A DNA stretch of 59,718 nt from JACCXJ01 sp052387115. GTDB taxonomy: Bacteria; Pseudomonadota; Gammaproteobacteria; JACCXJ01. Positions 40,064-48,712 of this stretch are shown in pieces. The translations under genes and the position numbers were made by a program. Numbering within the stretch: the stretch's first letter is position 1; the number at the start of each line of letters is the position of its first letter. The notes under the pieces are model-generated. The model did no database searches. It was not told where the DNA came from and saw only the letters and a list, made by a program, of their open reading frames with translations. The DNA is taken from the NCBI GenBank assembly GCA_052387115.1, contig JBQTJM010000385.1, positions 1-59,718 of the forward strand, in the 5' to 3' direction.

Positions 40064-42730
40064 TCACGGCTGTGCCAGCGCGGTGGTGATGGAATACCGC
40101 AGGCACTCGAGCTTTACCGGGTCGTCGACGGGGCGGTCATGGGCGTCGGTGATGTAGAAGATGTCCTCGACCCGCTCTCCGAAGGTCGCGACCTTGGCAT
40201 TCTGGAGCCGGACGCCGCAGAAACGCATGGCGCTCGCGATCTGCGACAGGACCCCCGGCCTGTCGGTCGCGATCACCTCCATGGCGGTGCGGGCATTGGC
40301 CGGGTCGTCGCCGAACGAGACCTCGGTCGGGATGCGGAACTGCCTGAGCTGGCGCTCCAACCGGCGGTTGACCTTGAGCCCTTCGGGGGCAGCGCCGCGT
40401 AGTCGTTCCCGGAGGACCGTCACGATCTCCCGGCTATAGGCTTCGCCCTGGATCGCCTGGTGGGTCGCCGCTTCCAGCACGATGTAGGTATCGAGGCTGT
40501 AGCCGTCTGGGGAGCGCATGATGCGGGCATCCATGATCGTGAGCCCTAGGCGGTCCAGCACCCAGGTGGTGGTGGCGAATACGTGATCGTGGTCCTTGCC
40601 GTAGATGAAGATCTCCGTACCGCCGCGGGGGGTCATCTCGCGGATCAGGACCAGCGGCAGCTCCTCTTTCCGCGCCCGCGCGATGGCCTCCGTGTGCCAG
40701 GTGATCTCGTCGGGCCAGTGCCGCAGGAAATACTCCTCGCCGAGTATCCGCCACACCGACAGGATCGCCTCCTTGCTCAGGTCCGAACGCATGAGGGATG
40801 CCAGGGCCTCGCCCTTGGTCTCCGCGATCCATTCCTCGCGTTCCAGGGGGTTCCGCACCCCGCGCCGGAGCGCCCGCAGGGTCCCGTCGTAAAGCTCGGT
40901 CAGCAAGGCATCCTTCCAACTGTTCCAGAGCGAGGGGTTGGTACCGCGGATGTCCGCGATGGTGAGCAGATAGAGGTAATCGAGGCGCACCCGATCCCCG
41001 ACCGCGCGCGCGAATTCGTTGATGACCTCGGGGTCCGTGATGTCGCGGCGCTGGGCGGTCATGGACATGAGCAGGTGGTGCTCGACGAGCCAGGCCACCA
41101 GCCGGGCGTCGAAGTGGCTGAGCCCGTGATCATTACAGAACTCGCCGGCGTAGCGCCCCCCGAGCTCGGAATGATCGGCCCCCCGGCCCTTGGCGATGTC
41201 GTGAAAGAGCCCGGCGACGTAGAGCAGCTCGGGCTTGGGGAGCTGGGCCATGATGCGCCGGCACATGGGGCTGGCCTCGGCGGACTCTGGATCGGAATAG
41301 CGCCGCAGGTTCTGCACCACGAAGAGCGTATGGACATCGACGGTGTAGACATGGAACAGATCGAACTGCATGAGGCCGGCGACGGCGCCGAATACCGGCA
41401 GGTAGGCGCCCAGCACCCCGTAGCGGTGCATGCGCGCCAGCTCATCGCCGATACCGCGCGACTGGCGGATGATCTCCATGAACAACGCGCGCGACTTGAG
41501 GTTCTTGCGGAACTTGTCGTCGATGAGATGACGGTGGTCGCGGATCAAGCGGATGGTGCTAGCCCGTACGCCCTCGATCTCGCGGTGCTGCTGGAGGAGC
41601 AGGAACACCTCGAGCAGGGCACAGGGGTAGCGCTGGAAGACCCGATCGTGACAGGCGTCGAGATAGTCGTTGCGGACCTGGAAGCGCTTGTTGAGCGGCG
41701 CAATCCGGGCCTCCCGTCCGGACTCCAGGATCGCCTCCCGAAACAGCTGAAGGAGCATCTCGTTCAGTTGCCTGAGCTCCATCGCCATCCGGTAGTAGTG
41801 CTTCATGAAACGCTCGACGCCGAGCTGCACGCCCTCCTGGTCGCCATACCCGAAGCGCGCCGCGACATGGCGCTGGTAATCGAACAGCAAGCGGTCCTCG
41901 CGGCGGCCCGCGAGCAGGTGCAGGACGAAGCGTACGCGCCACAGGAAGGACTGGACGGCGGTCAGGACCCTGAGCTCGTCCTCGTTCAGGAAGCCGTGAT
42001 CGAGGAGCCCCCGCAAGGACTCGGCCCCGAACCGGCGCTTCGCCACCCAAGCGATGGTATGGATGTCCCGCAGCCCGCCCGGCCCTTCCTTGATATTGGG
42101 CTCGAGGTTGTGGGCGGTGCCATGGAACCTGGCGTGTCGCGCCGTCTGCTCCGCGAGCTTGGCCTCGAAGAAGGCGGCCGGCGGCCAGATGCGGTCGGGC
42201 GCGGTGACCTCGCGCATGCCCCGGTACAGTGCGGGCGAGCCCGACAGGAAACGCGCCTCCAGGAGGTTGGTCATCACCGTGATATCGGACCTCGACTCGG
42301 TCTCGCAGTCTTCGACCGTGCGCACGCTGTGACCGACGTCCAGGCCGATGTCCCACAGGAAACGCACGTAGTCCGCGATACGGAGCTGCTCTTCCTCGAG
42401 GGTCTCTCTGCCCGTCACGATCGCGACGTCGACATCGGAGCCGGGATGCAGCTCGCCGCGCCCGTAGCCACCCACCGCCAGCAAGGCGAAACGCCCCGGA
42501 TCGAGTCCCGCCGTTCGCCACGCGCACAGGAGGATCTGATCGATCAGCCAGGCGCGCTGGGCGCAGAGCCCGTCGATCCCGGCCCCCATGTCGAAGCCTT
42601 GCCTCAAGTGCTCGCGCCCGAGCGCGAGTGCCTCGCGGTAGGCCGCGACCGGGGGGGTTCCCCGCCGGATCTCGTCCTCCAAACGCCTGGGGTCGAAGAG
42701 CGCCGGGTCTGGCGCGGCCAAGTGCATCAT
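40064..42730 (-). CDS. glnD: Bifunctional PII uridylyltransferase/uridylyl-removing enzyme GlnD
   Basis: An 888-aa nitrogen sensor that uridylylates PII when glutamine is low. The nucleotidyltransferase motif is GGYGRGELHPGSDVD (87-101). The HD domain (about 440-570) has VDVHTLFV and GLFHDIAKGRGADHSELG. Two C-terminal ACT domains bind glutamine (about 700-780 with IYGKDHDHVFATTTWVLDRLGL, and 815-885 with VIATDRPGVLSQIASAM). It precedes map on the opposite strand in E. coli style (map and glnD adjacent). Its last 207 bp are duplicated at 38449-38659. Confidence 0.97.
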   Translation of the reverse strand: MMHLAAPDPALFDPRRLEDEIRRGTPPVAAYREALALGREHLRQGFDMGAGIDGLCAQRAWLIDQILLCAWRTAGLDPGRFALLAVGGYGRGELHPGSDVDVAIVTGRETLEEEQLRIADYVRFLWDIGLDVGHSVRTVEDCETESRSDITVMTNLLEARFLSGSPALYRGMREVTAPDRIWPPAAFFEAKLAEQTARHARFHGTAHNLEPNIKEGPGGLRDIHTIAWVAKRRFGAESLRGLLDHGFLNEDELRVLTAVQSFLWRVRFVLHLLAGRREDRLLFDYQRHVAARFGYGDQEGVQLGVERFMKHYYRMAMELRQLNEMLLQLFREAILESGREARIAPLNKRFQVRNDYLDACHDRVFQRYPCALLEVFLLLQQHREIEGVRASTIRLIRDHRHLIDDKFRKNLKSRALFMEIIRQSRGIGDELARMHRYGVLGAYLPVFGAVAGLMQFDLFHVYTVDVHTLFVVQNLRRYSDPESAEASPMCRRIMAQLPKPELLYVAGLFHDIAKGRGADHSELGGRYAGEFCNDHGLSHFDARLVAWLVEHHLLMSMTAQRRDITDPEVINEFARAVGDRVRLDYLYLLTIADIRGTNPSLWNSWKDALLTELYDGTLRALRRGVRNPLEREEWIAETKGEALASLMRSDLSKEAILSVWRILGEEYFLRHWPDEITWHTEAIARARKEELPLVLIREMTPRGGTEIFIYGKDHDHVFATTTWVLDRLGLTIMDARIMRSPDGYSLDTYIVLEAATHQAIQGEAYSREIVTVLRERLRGAAPEGLKVNRRLERQLRQFRIPTEVSFGDDPANARTAMEVIATDRPGVLSQIASAMRFCGVRLQNAKVATFGERVEDIFYITDAHDRPVDDPVKLECLRYSITTALAQP

Positions 42731-42751
42731 TCCAAAGTGGCTGCCATGGTT

Positions 42752-43519
42752 TTAGATAGGCTCACCGGGTTGCAGGGTCAAGACCTCGCAACCCGTGTCG
42801 GTGACGAGCACCGTGTGCTCCCATTGGGCGGAGAGACTGCGGTCCTTGGTGACCACCGTCCACTGATCGGGGAGCAGCTTCACGTGACGCTTGCCAGCGT
42901 TGATCATGGGTTCTATGGTGAAGGCCATGCCGGGCACCAGCTCCAATCCGGTCCCCGGTTTGCCGTAGTGCAGGACCTGCGGCTCTTCGTGGAATTCGCG
43001 CCCGATGCCGTGGCCGCAATACTCGCGTACCACCGAGAAACCATTGACCTCGGCGTGGCGCTGCACGGTATGCCCGATGTCCCCGAGCCGGACGCCCGGC
43101 CGCACCGCCTGGATGCCCCGCACCAGGCATTCGCGGCACACCTCGACCAGACGGCGGGCGCGCAGCGGCGGCATGCCGACGAAGAACATGCGGCTGGTAT
43201 CGCCGTGGTAGCCGTCCTTGATGACGGTCACATCCACGTTGACGATGTCCCCGGGTTTCAGGGTCTTGTCCCCCGGTATGCCGTGGCAGACCACGTGGTT
43301 GACCGAGGTGCAGATCGACTTCGGAAACCCGCGGTAGTTGAGCGGTGCCGGGGTGGCGGCCTGGGTATCCACGATGTAGTCGTGGCAGATGCGGTCGATT
43401 TCGGCGGTCGTGGTACCGGCGACGACATAGGGCTCGACCATGCGCAGGACCTCGGCGGCCAGCCTCCCCGCGGTGCGCATCTTGTCGATCTCTTCGCCGG
43501 TCTTGATGGAATAGGCCAT
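42752..43519 (-). CDS. map: Methionine aminopeptidase type I
   Basis: A 255-aa dinuclear metalloprotease that removes N-terminal methionine. Metal ligands are visible in GDIVNVDVTVIKDGYHGDTSRMF (two aspartates), GHGIGREFHEEP (H), FTIEPM (E) and QWEHTVLV (E). Start at the ATG at 43519 (MAYSIKTGEEIDKMR), with alternatives at 43528 and 43534; the frame further upstream is not used. It is divergent from rpsB, the arrangement in E. coli, and followed by glnD after 21 bp. Confidence 0.96.
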   Translation of the reverse strand: MAYSIKTGEEIDKMRTAGRLAAEVLRMVEPYVVAGTTTAEIDRICHDYIVDTQAATPAPLNYRGFPKSICTSVNHVVCHGIPGDKTLKPGDIVNVDVTVIKDGYHGDTSRMFFVGMPPLRARRLVEVCRECLVRGIQAVRPGVRLGDIGHTVQRHAEVNGFSVVREYCGHGIGREFHEEPQVLHYGKPGTGLELVPGMAFTIEPMINAGKRHVKLLPDQWTVVTKDRSLSAQWEHTVLVTDTGCEVLTLQPGEPI

Positions 43520-43611
43520 GGGACCCATCAACATTGATTGGCCGGGCCCGGAGGGGGGTCTGTGGGCTCCGGGTGCTCGATGGTGAGCGGTGACTCTGGT
43601 CCGATGCCGAA

Positions 43612-43640
43612 TTGTTGGCGGCAGGGAGGTATGGTATAAA
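43612..43640 (+). promoter_or_regulatory. Sigma-70 promoter of the rpsB-tsf operon
   Basis: TTGTTG (43612-43617) and TATAAA (43635-43640) are 17 bases apart. They lead a roughly 135-base leader before rpsB. In gammaproteobacteria this leader is often an S2-binding autoregulatory RNA; I cannot confirm the fold here. Confidence 0.65.
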
Positions 43641-43781
43641 GCGCGGGCTTTCGTAGCAAACCACTCACACACGTTTACGTGCATCCGGGTGCCCGAGGGC
43701 CGAGACCGGCGGCCCCAATGTAATAAAGGCGGGTCGATGCACCGAGTGTGGAGGTCTAACCCTAATCCGTCGGAGTCGTTC

Positions 43782-44741
43782 ATGAAAGACGTCAGCATGC
43801 GCCAGATGCTGGAGGCGGGTGTCCATTTCGGCCACCAGACCCGCTACTGGCACCCCCGGATGGCCCCGTACATCTTCGGGGAACGCAACAAGATCCACAT
43901 CATCAATCTCGAGAAGACCCTGCCCCTCTTCAACGAGGCGATGGCCTTTCTGCGCAAGATGGCAGCGCGCAAGGGGGTCATCCTCCTGGTCGGCACCAAG
44001 CGCGCGGCCCAGGAAGTCGTCAAGGCCGAAGGCGCGCGCTGCGGTATGCCTTACGTCAACCGGCGCTGGATGGGGGGGACCCTCACCAATTTCCGCACGG
44101 TACGGCGCTCCGCGCAGCGCCTGCGCGAGCTCGAGGCGATCTGCGGCGAAGAGAATTCCGGCAAGCTCACCAAGAAAGAGCTCTTGAGATACCGGCGCGA
44201 GCTCGAAAAGCTGGAACGCGGCCTCGGTGGCATCAAGGACATGGAGGCGCGACCCGACGCGATGTTCGTCGTCGATGTGATGCACGAAAAGAACGCCGTG
44301 GCCGAGGCGCGCAAGCTCGGTATCCGGGTCGTGGCGGTGGTCGATACCAACAGTTGCCCGGAGGGCATCGATTACATCATCCCGGGCAATGACGACGCCA
44401 CCCGCTCGATCGAGCTTTATCTCAGGAGCGCGGCCGACGCGATCCTGGACGGGCGCGAGTCCATCCCCGAGCCGATGGAGGGGGGCGGCGACGAATTCGT
44501 CGAGCTCAACGAATCCGGCGAGCCCATCGTGGGTCCCGACGACCAGGACGGGCGTGCCGCGGTCCGCAAGAAGCCCCCGGTGCGCAGGCGCGTGATCGAC
44601 AGGCGCGCGGCCGCGGCACAGGGGCCCGCCGGTGATGGCGCCGCGGAAGCGGCCGCGGCCGACGTCGCCGGCAGCGAGGCCGCCTGGGGCGCCGAGACCG
44701 TGGCAGAGGCCGGTGAGCCGGCGCTACCCGCCGGCGCTTAG
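43782..44741 (+). CDS. rpsB: 30S ribosomal protein S2 with C-terminal extension
   Basis: S2 of 319 aa. The core is standard: RQMLEAGVHFGHQTRYWHPRM, APYIFGERNKIHIINLEKTL, VNRRWMGGTLTNF, and PDAMFVVDVMHEKNAVAEARKLGI. After about residue 226 it has an extra roughly 90 residues, first acidic (EPMEGGGDEFVEL), then basic (VRKKPPVRRRVIDRR), then alanine-rich. E. coli S2 is 241 aa. Ribosome binding site GGAG is ten bases before the ATG. Cotranscribed with tsf. Confidence 0.97.
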   Translation: MKDVSMRQMLEAGVHFGHQTRYWHPRMAPYIFGERNKIHIINLEKTLPLFNEAMAFLRKMAARKGVILLVGTKRAAQEVVKAEGARCGMPYVNRRWMGGTLTNFRTVRRSAQRLRELEAICGEENSGKLTKKELLRYRRELEKLERGLGGIKDMEARPDAMFVVDVMHEKNAVAEARKLGIRVVAVVDTNSCPEGIDYIIPGNDDATRSIELYLRSAADAILDGRESIPEPMEGGGDEFVELNESGEPIVGPDDQDGRAAVRKKPPVRRRVIDRRAAAAQGPAGDGAAEAAAADVAGSEAAWGAETVAEAGEPALPAGA

Positions 44742-44762
44742 TTAGTTCAGGAGCACAGGGCC

Positions 44763-45686
44763 ATGGAGATCAGCGCGACGACGGTCAAGACCCTCCGGGA
44801 GCGCACCGGGGCGGGGATGATGGAGTGCAAGAAGGCGCTCATCACGACGGCCGGGGACATCGAAAAGGCCATCGATCTCATGCGCACCTCGGGGGTCGCG
44901 AAGGCCGCCACCAAGGCCGGCCGCATCGCCGCCGAGGGAGTGATCGCGCTGAGCCACGATCATCAAAAAGGGGCGCCGGGCCTCGCGGCCATGGTCGAGG
45001 TCAACTGCGAGACCGACTTCGTTGCCCGCGGCGATGACTTCCAGGCCTTCGCGGAGGCCGTGGCCGCCTGCGTCCTCCGGCACCGGCCGGCCGACATCGC
45101 GGCCCTCCTGGCGTTGCCGCTCGAGGAGGGTGGTGACAGCGTCGAATCGGCGCGTGGCGGGCTCATCGCCAAGATCGGCGAGAACATCACCGTGCGGCGC
45201 TTCGCCGTCATGAGTACGCCGGAGGACGGCCGGCTGGGCGTCTACCGGCACGGCACGCGCATCGGGGTCCTGGTAGCGCTTGCGGGCGCCAATACCGATC
45301 TAGCCGCCGATCTCGCCAAGGACATTGCCATGCACGTCGCCGCGAGCCGGCCGGTGTGCGTCGCTGAGACCGATATACCCCGGGTGCTCATGGAACGCGA
45401 GCGCGAGATCTTCAGGGCCCAGGCCGCCCAGACCGCCAAAAAGTCCGGCAAGCCCCCCCAGGTCGTGGAAAAGATCGTGGCCGGAAAAATCGAGAAGTTC
45501 CTGAAAGAGGTCACACTCCTCGGCCAGCCATTCGTGAAGGATCCCGACGAGCAATCGGTCGGCAAAGTGCTGGCCGACGCTAAAGCTGTGGTGCGGGGTT
45601 TCGAGCGCTTCGAGGTGGGCGAGGGCATCGAAAAAAAGGTAGATAACTTCGCGGCCGAGGTCATGGCAGAGGCCCGGGGCGAATAG
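44763..45686 (+). CDS. tsf: Elongation factor Ts
   Basis: A 307-aa nucleotide exchange factor for EF-Tu. N-terminal UBA-like domain with VKTLRERTGAGMMECKKAL, the EF-Tu contact motif NCETDFVAR, then two core subdomains (IAKIGENITVRRF, DIAMHVAASRPVCV) and the coiled-coil/C-terminal module (LLGQPFVKDPDEQSVGK). It follows rpsB by 21 bp, and pyrH starts next to its stop codon. Confidence 0.97.
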   Translation: MEISATTVKTLRERTGAGMMECKKALITTAGDIEKAIDLMRTSGVAKAATKAGRIAAEGVIALSHDHQKGAPGLAAMVEVNCETDFVARGDDFQAFAEAVAACVLRHRPADIAALLALPLEEGGDSVESARGGLIAKIGENITVRRFAVMSTPEDGRLGVYRHGTRIGVLVALAGANTDLAADLAKDIAMHVAASRPVCVAETDIPRVLMEREREIFRAQAAQTAKKSGKPPQVVEKIVAGKIEKFLKEVTLLGQPFVKDPDEQSVGKVLADAKAVVRGFERFEVGEGIEKKVDNFAAEVMAEARGE

Positions 45687-45687
45687 C

Positions 45688-46449
45688 TTGGGCGGACCTA
45701 CCACGTGCGCGCAGGTCCCGGTCTATCGGCGGGTGCTGATCAAGATGAGCGGCGAGGCGCTCATGGGGGCGAGCGACTACGGCATAGACCCCGACGTCAT
45801 TCAGCGTCTGGCGGAGGAGGTCAAGGACCTGGTCACCTGCGGCATTCAGGTGGGCATCGTGATCGGCGGCGGCAACCTGTTGCGCGGGCAGGGGCTCGCG
45901 GCCAAGGGCATGGACCGCGTCACGGCCGACCAGATGGGCATGCTGGGGACATTGATCAATGCCCTGGCGCTGCAGGACTCGCTGGAGCGCATCGGTCTTT
46001 ACGCACGAGTGATGTCCGCCATCCGCGTCCACCAGATCTGCGAGGAGTACATCCGGCGGCGGGCGGTCCGACACCTCGAGAAGGGGCGCGTGGTGGTGTT
46101 CGCGGCGGGCACCGGCAACCCGTTCTTCACCACCGATTCGGCCGCGAGCTTGAGGGCCATCGAGATCGACGCCGATCTCATGATCAAGGCCACCAAGGTG
46201 GATGGGGTCTATTCGGCGGACCCGCGGCAGGATCGCGAGGCCAGGCGCTATGAGCGCCTGGACTACGACCAGGTCCTCAGGGACCGGCTCGCCGTGATGG
46301 ACGCCACGGCCGTGGTGCTGTGCCGGGACAACGCCGTGCCCCTGAGGGTCCTGGACATGACCAAACCCGGGGCCATGATGCGCGCGGTCATGGGCGAGCC
46401 CGAGGGCACGCTGGTCACGAGCACAGCCCACGCGGAGGGGGCGAGGTGA
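45688..46449 (+). CDS. pyrH: UMP kinase
   Basis: A 253-aa hexameric UMP kinase of the amino-acid kinase fold. Motifs: RRVLIKMSGEALMG (phosphate loop), VGIVIGGGNLLRGQ, DRVTADQMGMLGTLINALALQ, and TGNPFFTTDSAASLRAIEI. The only suitable start in frame is TTG at 45688, one base after the tsf stop; it gives an N-terminus close to the E. coli length. Its TGA overlaps the frr start in GTGA. Confidence 0.95.
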   Translation: MGGPTTCAQVPVYRRVLIKMSGEALMGASDYGIDPDVIQRLAEEVKDLVTCGIQVGIVIGGGNLLRGQGLAAKGMDRVTADQMGMLGTLINALALQDSLERIGLYARVMSAIRVHQICEEYIRRRAVRHLEKGRVVVFAAGTGNPFFTTDSAASLRAIEIDADLMIKATKVDGVYSADPRQDREARRYERLDYDQVLRDRLAVMDATAVVLCRDNAVPLRVLDMTKPGAMMRAVMGEPEGTLVTSTAHAEGAR

Positions 46450-47003
46450 TCGACGACATCCTCCGCGATGCGGGGAACCGCATGGACAAGGCTATCGAGG
46501 CCTTGCAGCACGAGTTGGCCAAGGTCCGCACGGGGCGCGCCCACGCGAGCCTCCTCGACCACATCAAGGTCGCGTACTACGGCTCGGAGGTCCCGATCAG
46601 CCAGGCCGCGACCATCTCGGTCGTGGATGCCCGGACCCTCTCGGTATCGGCTTGGGACAAAGGCATGACCAAGGCCCTGGAGAAGGGCATCCGCCAGTCC
46701 GACCTCGGGCTCAACCCGGCGGTCGCGGGGGATGTGATCCGCATCCCGCTCCCGCCCCTGACCGAAGAGCGCCGTCGCGACCTCATCCGCGTGGTCCGCC
46801 ACGAAGTCGAACAGGCGCGCGTGGCGATCCGCAACATCCGGCGCGACGCCAACCAACACCTCAAAGAGCTGGCCAAGGACAAGGACGTCTCCGAGGACGA
46901 CGAGCGGCGCGCGCAGGAAAAGACCCAGCGCATGACCGACGAACACATCGCTCGGGTGGAGGCGACCCTCGCCGCCAAAGAAAAGGAGCTCCTGGAGATC
47001 TAG
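46446..47003 (+). CDS. frr: Ribosome recycling factor
   Basis: A 185-aa RRF, the same length as in E. coli. Start is GTG at 46446, overlapping the pyrH stop codon. Conserved segments: KAIEALQHELAKVRTGRAHASLLDHIKV, NPAVAGDVIRIPLPPLTEERRRDLIRVVR, and the helical tail DEHIARVEATLAAKEKELLEI. It splits post-termination ribosomes with EF-G. Confidence 0.97.
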   Translation: MIDDILRDAGNRMDKAIEALQHELAKVRTGRAHASLLDHIKVAYYGSEVPISQAATISVVDARTLSVSAWDKGMTKALEKGIRQSDLGLNPAVAGDVIRIPLPPLTEERRRDLIRVVRHEVEQARVAIRNIRRDANQHLKELAKDKDVSEDDERRAQEKTQRMTDEHIARVEATLAAKEKELLEI

Positions 47004-47109
47004 CGCGTGGCACTCGGCTCGACGGGTCGGTCCGATCTCGGTATCCCCCCCGACGTGATCCGGCACGCGTGATCCCATTCGTCGCGCGCGATCTCACCCG
47101 TGATCCCCC

Positions 47110-47883
47110 GTGCGCGACCGGGACCCCGTGACCACGCGTGCGCCCCGGGACCGTTCCGGGCCCCCGCGCCACATCGCCATCATCATGGACGGCAACGGCC
47201 GTTGGGCCGAAAGGCGCCGGCTGCCCCGGATCGCCGGCCATCGAGCGGGGGTCGAGGCGGCGCGGGGGGTGGTGCACTCGTGCGCCGAGCGCGGCGTCGA
47301 GGTGCTCACGCTGTTCGCCTTCAGCAGCGAGAACTGGCGGCGCCCGCAACGTGAGATCGGCCTGCTCATGGAGCTGTTCATGACAAGCCTGCAGGAAGAA
47401 GCGAGCCGTCTGGACGAGCACGACGTACGGGTGCGTTTCATCGGCGATCAAACGCTTTTCCCCCAAAGGCTGCGCGAAGCCATCGAGGAGGCCGAACGCG
47501 TCACCTGTCGGAACGGCGGACTCCTGCTGAACATCGCGGCGAACTACGGGGGCCGCTGGGACCTCACCCAGGCGGCACGCGCCCTGGCGCGGAGGGCCGC
47601 GACCGGCGATCTGGAGCCCGAGGCGATCGATGAGGCGTTACTGGCCGCAGAGCTGTGCCTCCACGGGCTTGCCGAGCCCGACCTCTTCGTGCGCACCGGC
47701 GGGGAGCAACGCATCAGCAATTTTCTGCTGTGGCAGCTCGCCTACACCGAGCTGTACTTCGCCGAGTGCATGTGGCCGGATTTCGGTCCCGCCGAGCTCG
47801 AGGACGCGCTGCACGCCTTTGCCACGCGCCAGCGCCGCTTCGGGCGCACGGGCGACCAACTGGAGCCCGCCCAACATGCTTAA
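47110..47883 (+). CDS. uppS: Undecaprenyl (di-trans,poly-cis) diphosphate synthase
   Basis: A 257-aa cis-prenyltransferase making the C55 lipid carrier for peptidoglycan and O-antigen. Motifs: HIAIIMDGNGRWAERR (catalytic D), FAFSSENWRRP, NYGGRWDL, and the C-terminal PDLFVRTGGEQRISNFLLWQLAYTELYF. Start GTG at 47110 or 47128; the first is slightly long. 106 bp after frr; overlaps cdsA by 8 bases. Confidence 0.96.
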   Translation: MRDRDPVTTRAPRDRSGPPRHIAIIMDGNGRWAERRRLPRIAGHRAGVEAARGVVHSCAERGVEVLTLFAFSSENWRRPQREIGLLMELFMTSLQEEASRLDEHDVRVRFIGDQTLFPQRLREAIEEAERVTCRNGGLLLNIAANYGGRWDLTQAARALARRAATGDLEPEAIDEALLAAELCLHGLAEPDLFVRTGGEQRISNFLLWQLAYTELYFAECMWPDFGPAELEDALHAFATRQRRFGRTGDQLEPAQHA

Positions 47884-48712
47884 GCACCGCATTATCACGG
47901 CCGGCTGCCTCATACCGCCGCTGCTCGCCGGCCTCCTGTTGCTGCCGACCCCGGCCATCGCGGTGGTGTTCGCCGTGTTCGCGGGGATCGGCGCCTGGGA
48001 ATGGGCCAGTCTCGCGGGGTGGTCGGAGCCGTCTTGGCGGGTCCTGTATTGCCTGGTGATCGGGGCGTGCCTGTGGGTAACCTACACCCTGCTCCGTTTG
48101 CCCTGGGACTCCGCCGGCCTCATGGGTCTTTCGGCCTTGCTGCTCGCGTGGTGGGGCCTCTGCGGTTACTGGTTGTTCAATTACCAGCGCCACGGCCTGG
48201 GCATCCCGCGGTCGCGGCCGCTCCTGGCGATGGCGGGGCTCCTGGTCGTGGTGCCCGCCTGGGCGGCGATCGTGTGCCTGCACGGGGCCTTCGATGCACG
48301 CGGGTATCTGGTCGTGTTGCTGCTCTTGATCGTATGGTCCGCGGACACCGGGGCGTTCTTCGTGGGCCGGCGCTATGGCCGCCACCGGCTGGCGGATCGG
48401 GTGAGCCCCGGCAAGACCTGGGAGGGGGTCATCGGCGGGCTCCTGGCGGGTGCTTCGGTGGCCCTCCTGTGCTCGGCACCCCTGGCGCTCGGACCCGACG
48501 AGCGGCTCCTGTTCGTGTTCGTGTGCCTGGTCACGGTGCTGTTCTCGGTCCTGGGCGATCTCTTCGAGAGCCTCGTCAAACGGCAGGCGGGGGTCAAGGA
48601 CAGCGGCAGCCTGCTGCCCGGCCATGGCGGGCTCCTGGACCGCATCGACAGCCTGACCGCGGCGGCACCGGTGTTCGCGCTCGGGATGGTGGTGGTCGGG
48701 GTGCCGCTGTGA
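47876..48712 (+). CDS. cdsA: Phosphatidate cytidylyltransferase
   Basis: A 278-aa inner-membrane enzyme forming CDP-diacylglycerol. It has about eight hydrophobic segments, and the CDS signature spans the C-terminal SLVKRQAGVKDSGSLLPGHG followed by GLLDRIDS. The ATG at 47876 lies within the end of uppS. Its TGA overlaps the dxr GTG start. The N-terminal membrane helices begin at residue 4. Confidence 0.95.
   Translation: MLKHRIITAGCLIPPLLAGLLLLPTPAIAVVFAVFAGIGAWEWASLAGWSEPSWRVLYCLVIGACLWVTYTLLRLPWDSAGLMGLSALLLAWWGLCGYWLFNYQRHGLGIPRSRPLLAMAGLLVVVPAWAAIVCLHGAFDARGYLVVLLLLIVWSADTGAFFVGRRYGRHRLADRVSPGKTWEGVIGGLLAGASVALLCSAPLALGPDERLLFVFVCLVTVLFSVLGDLFESLVKRQAGVKDSGSLLPGHGGLLDRIDSLTAAAPVFALGMVVVGVPL

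Noticed and set aside
40583..43537. 984-codon open frame on the plus strand opposite glnD and map
   Set aside because: It is the antisense shadow of glnD and map in GC-rich DNA; no family motif or ribosome binding site, and both minus-strand genes are certain.
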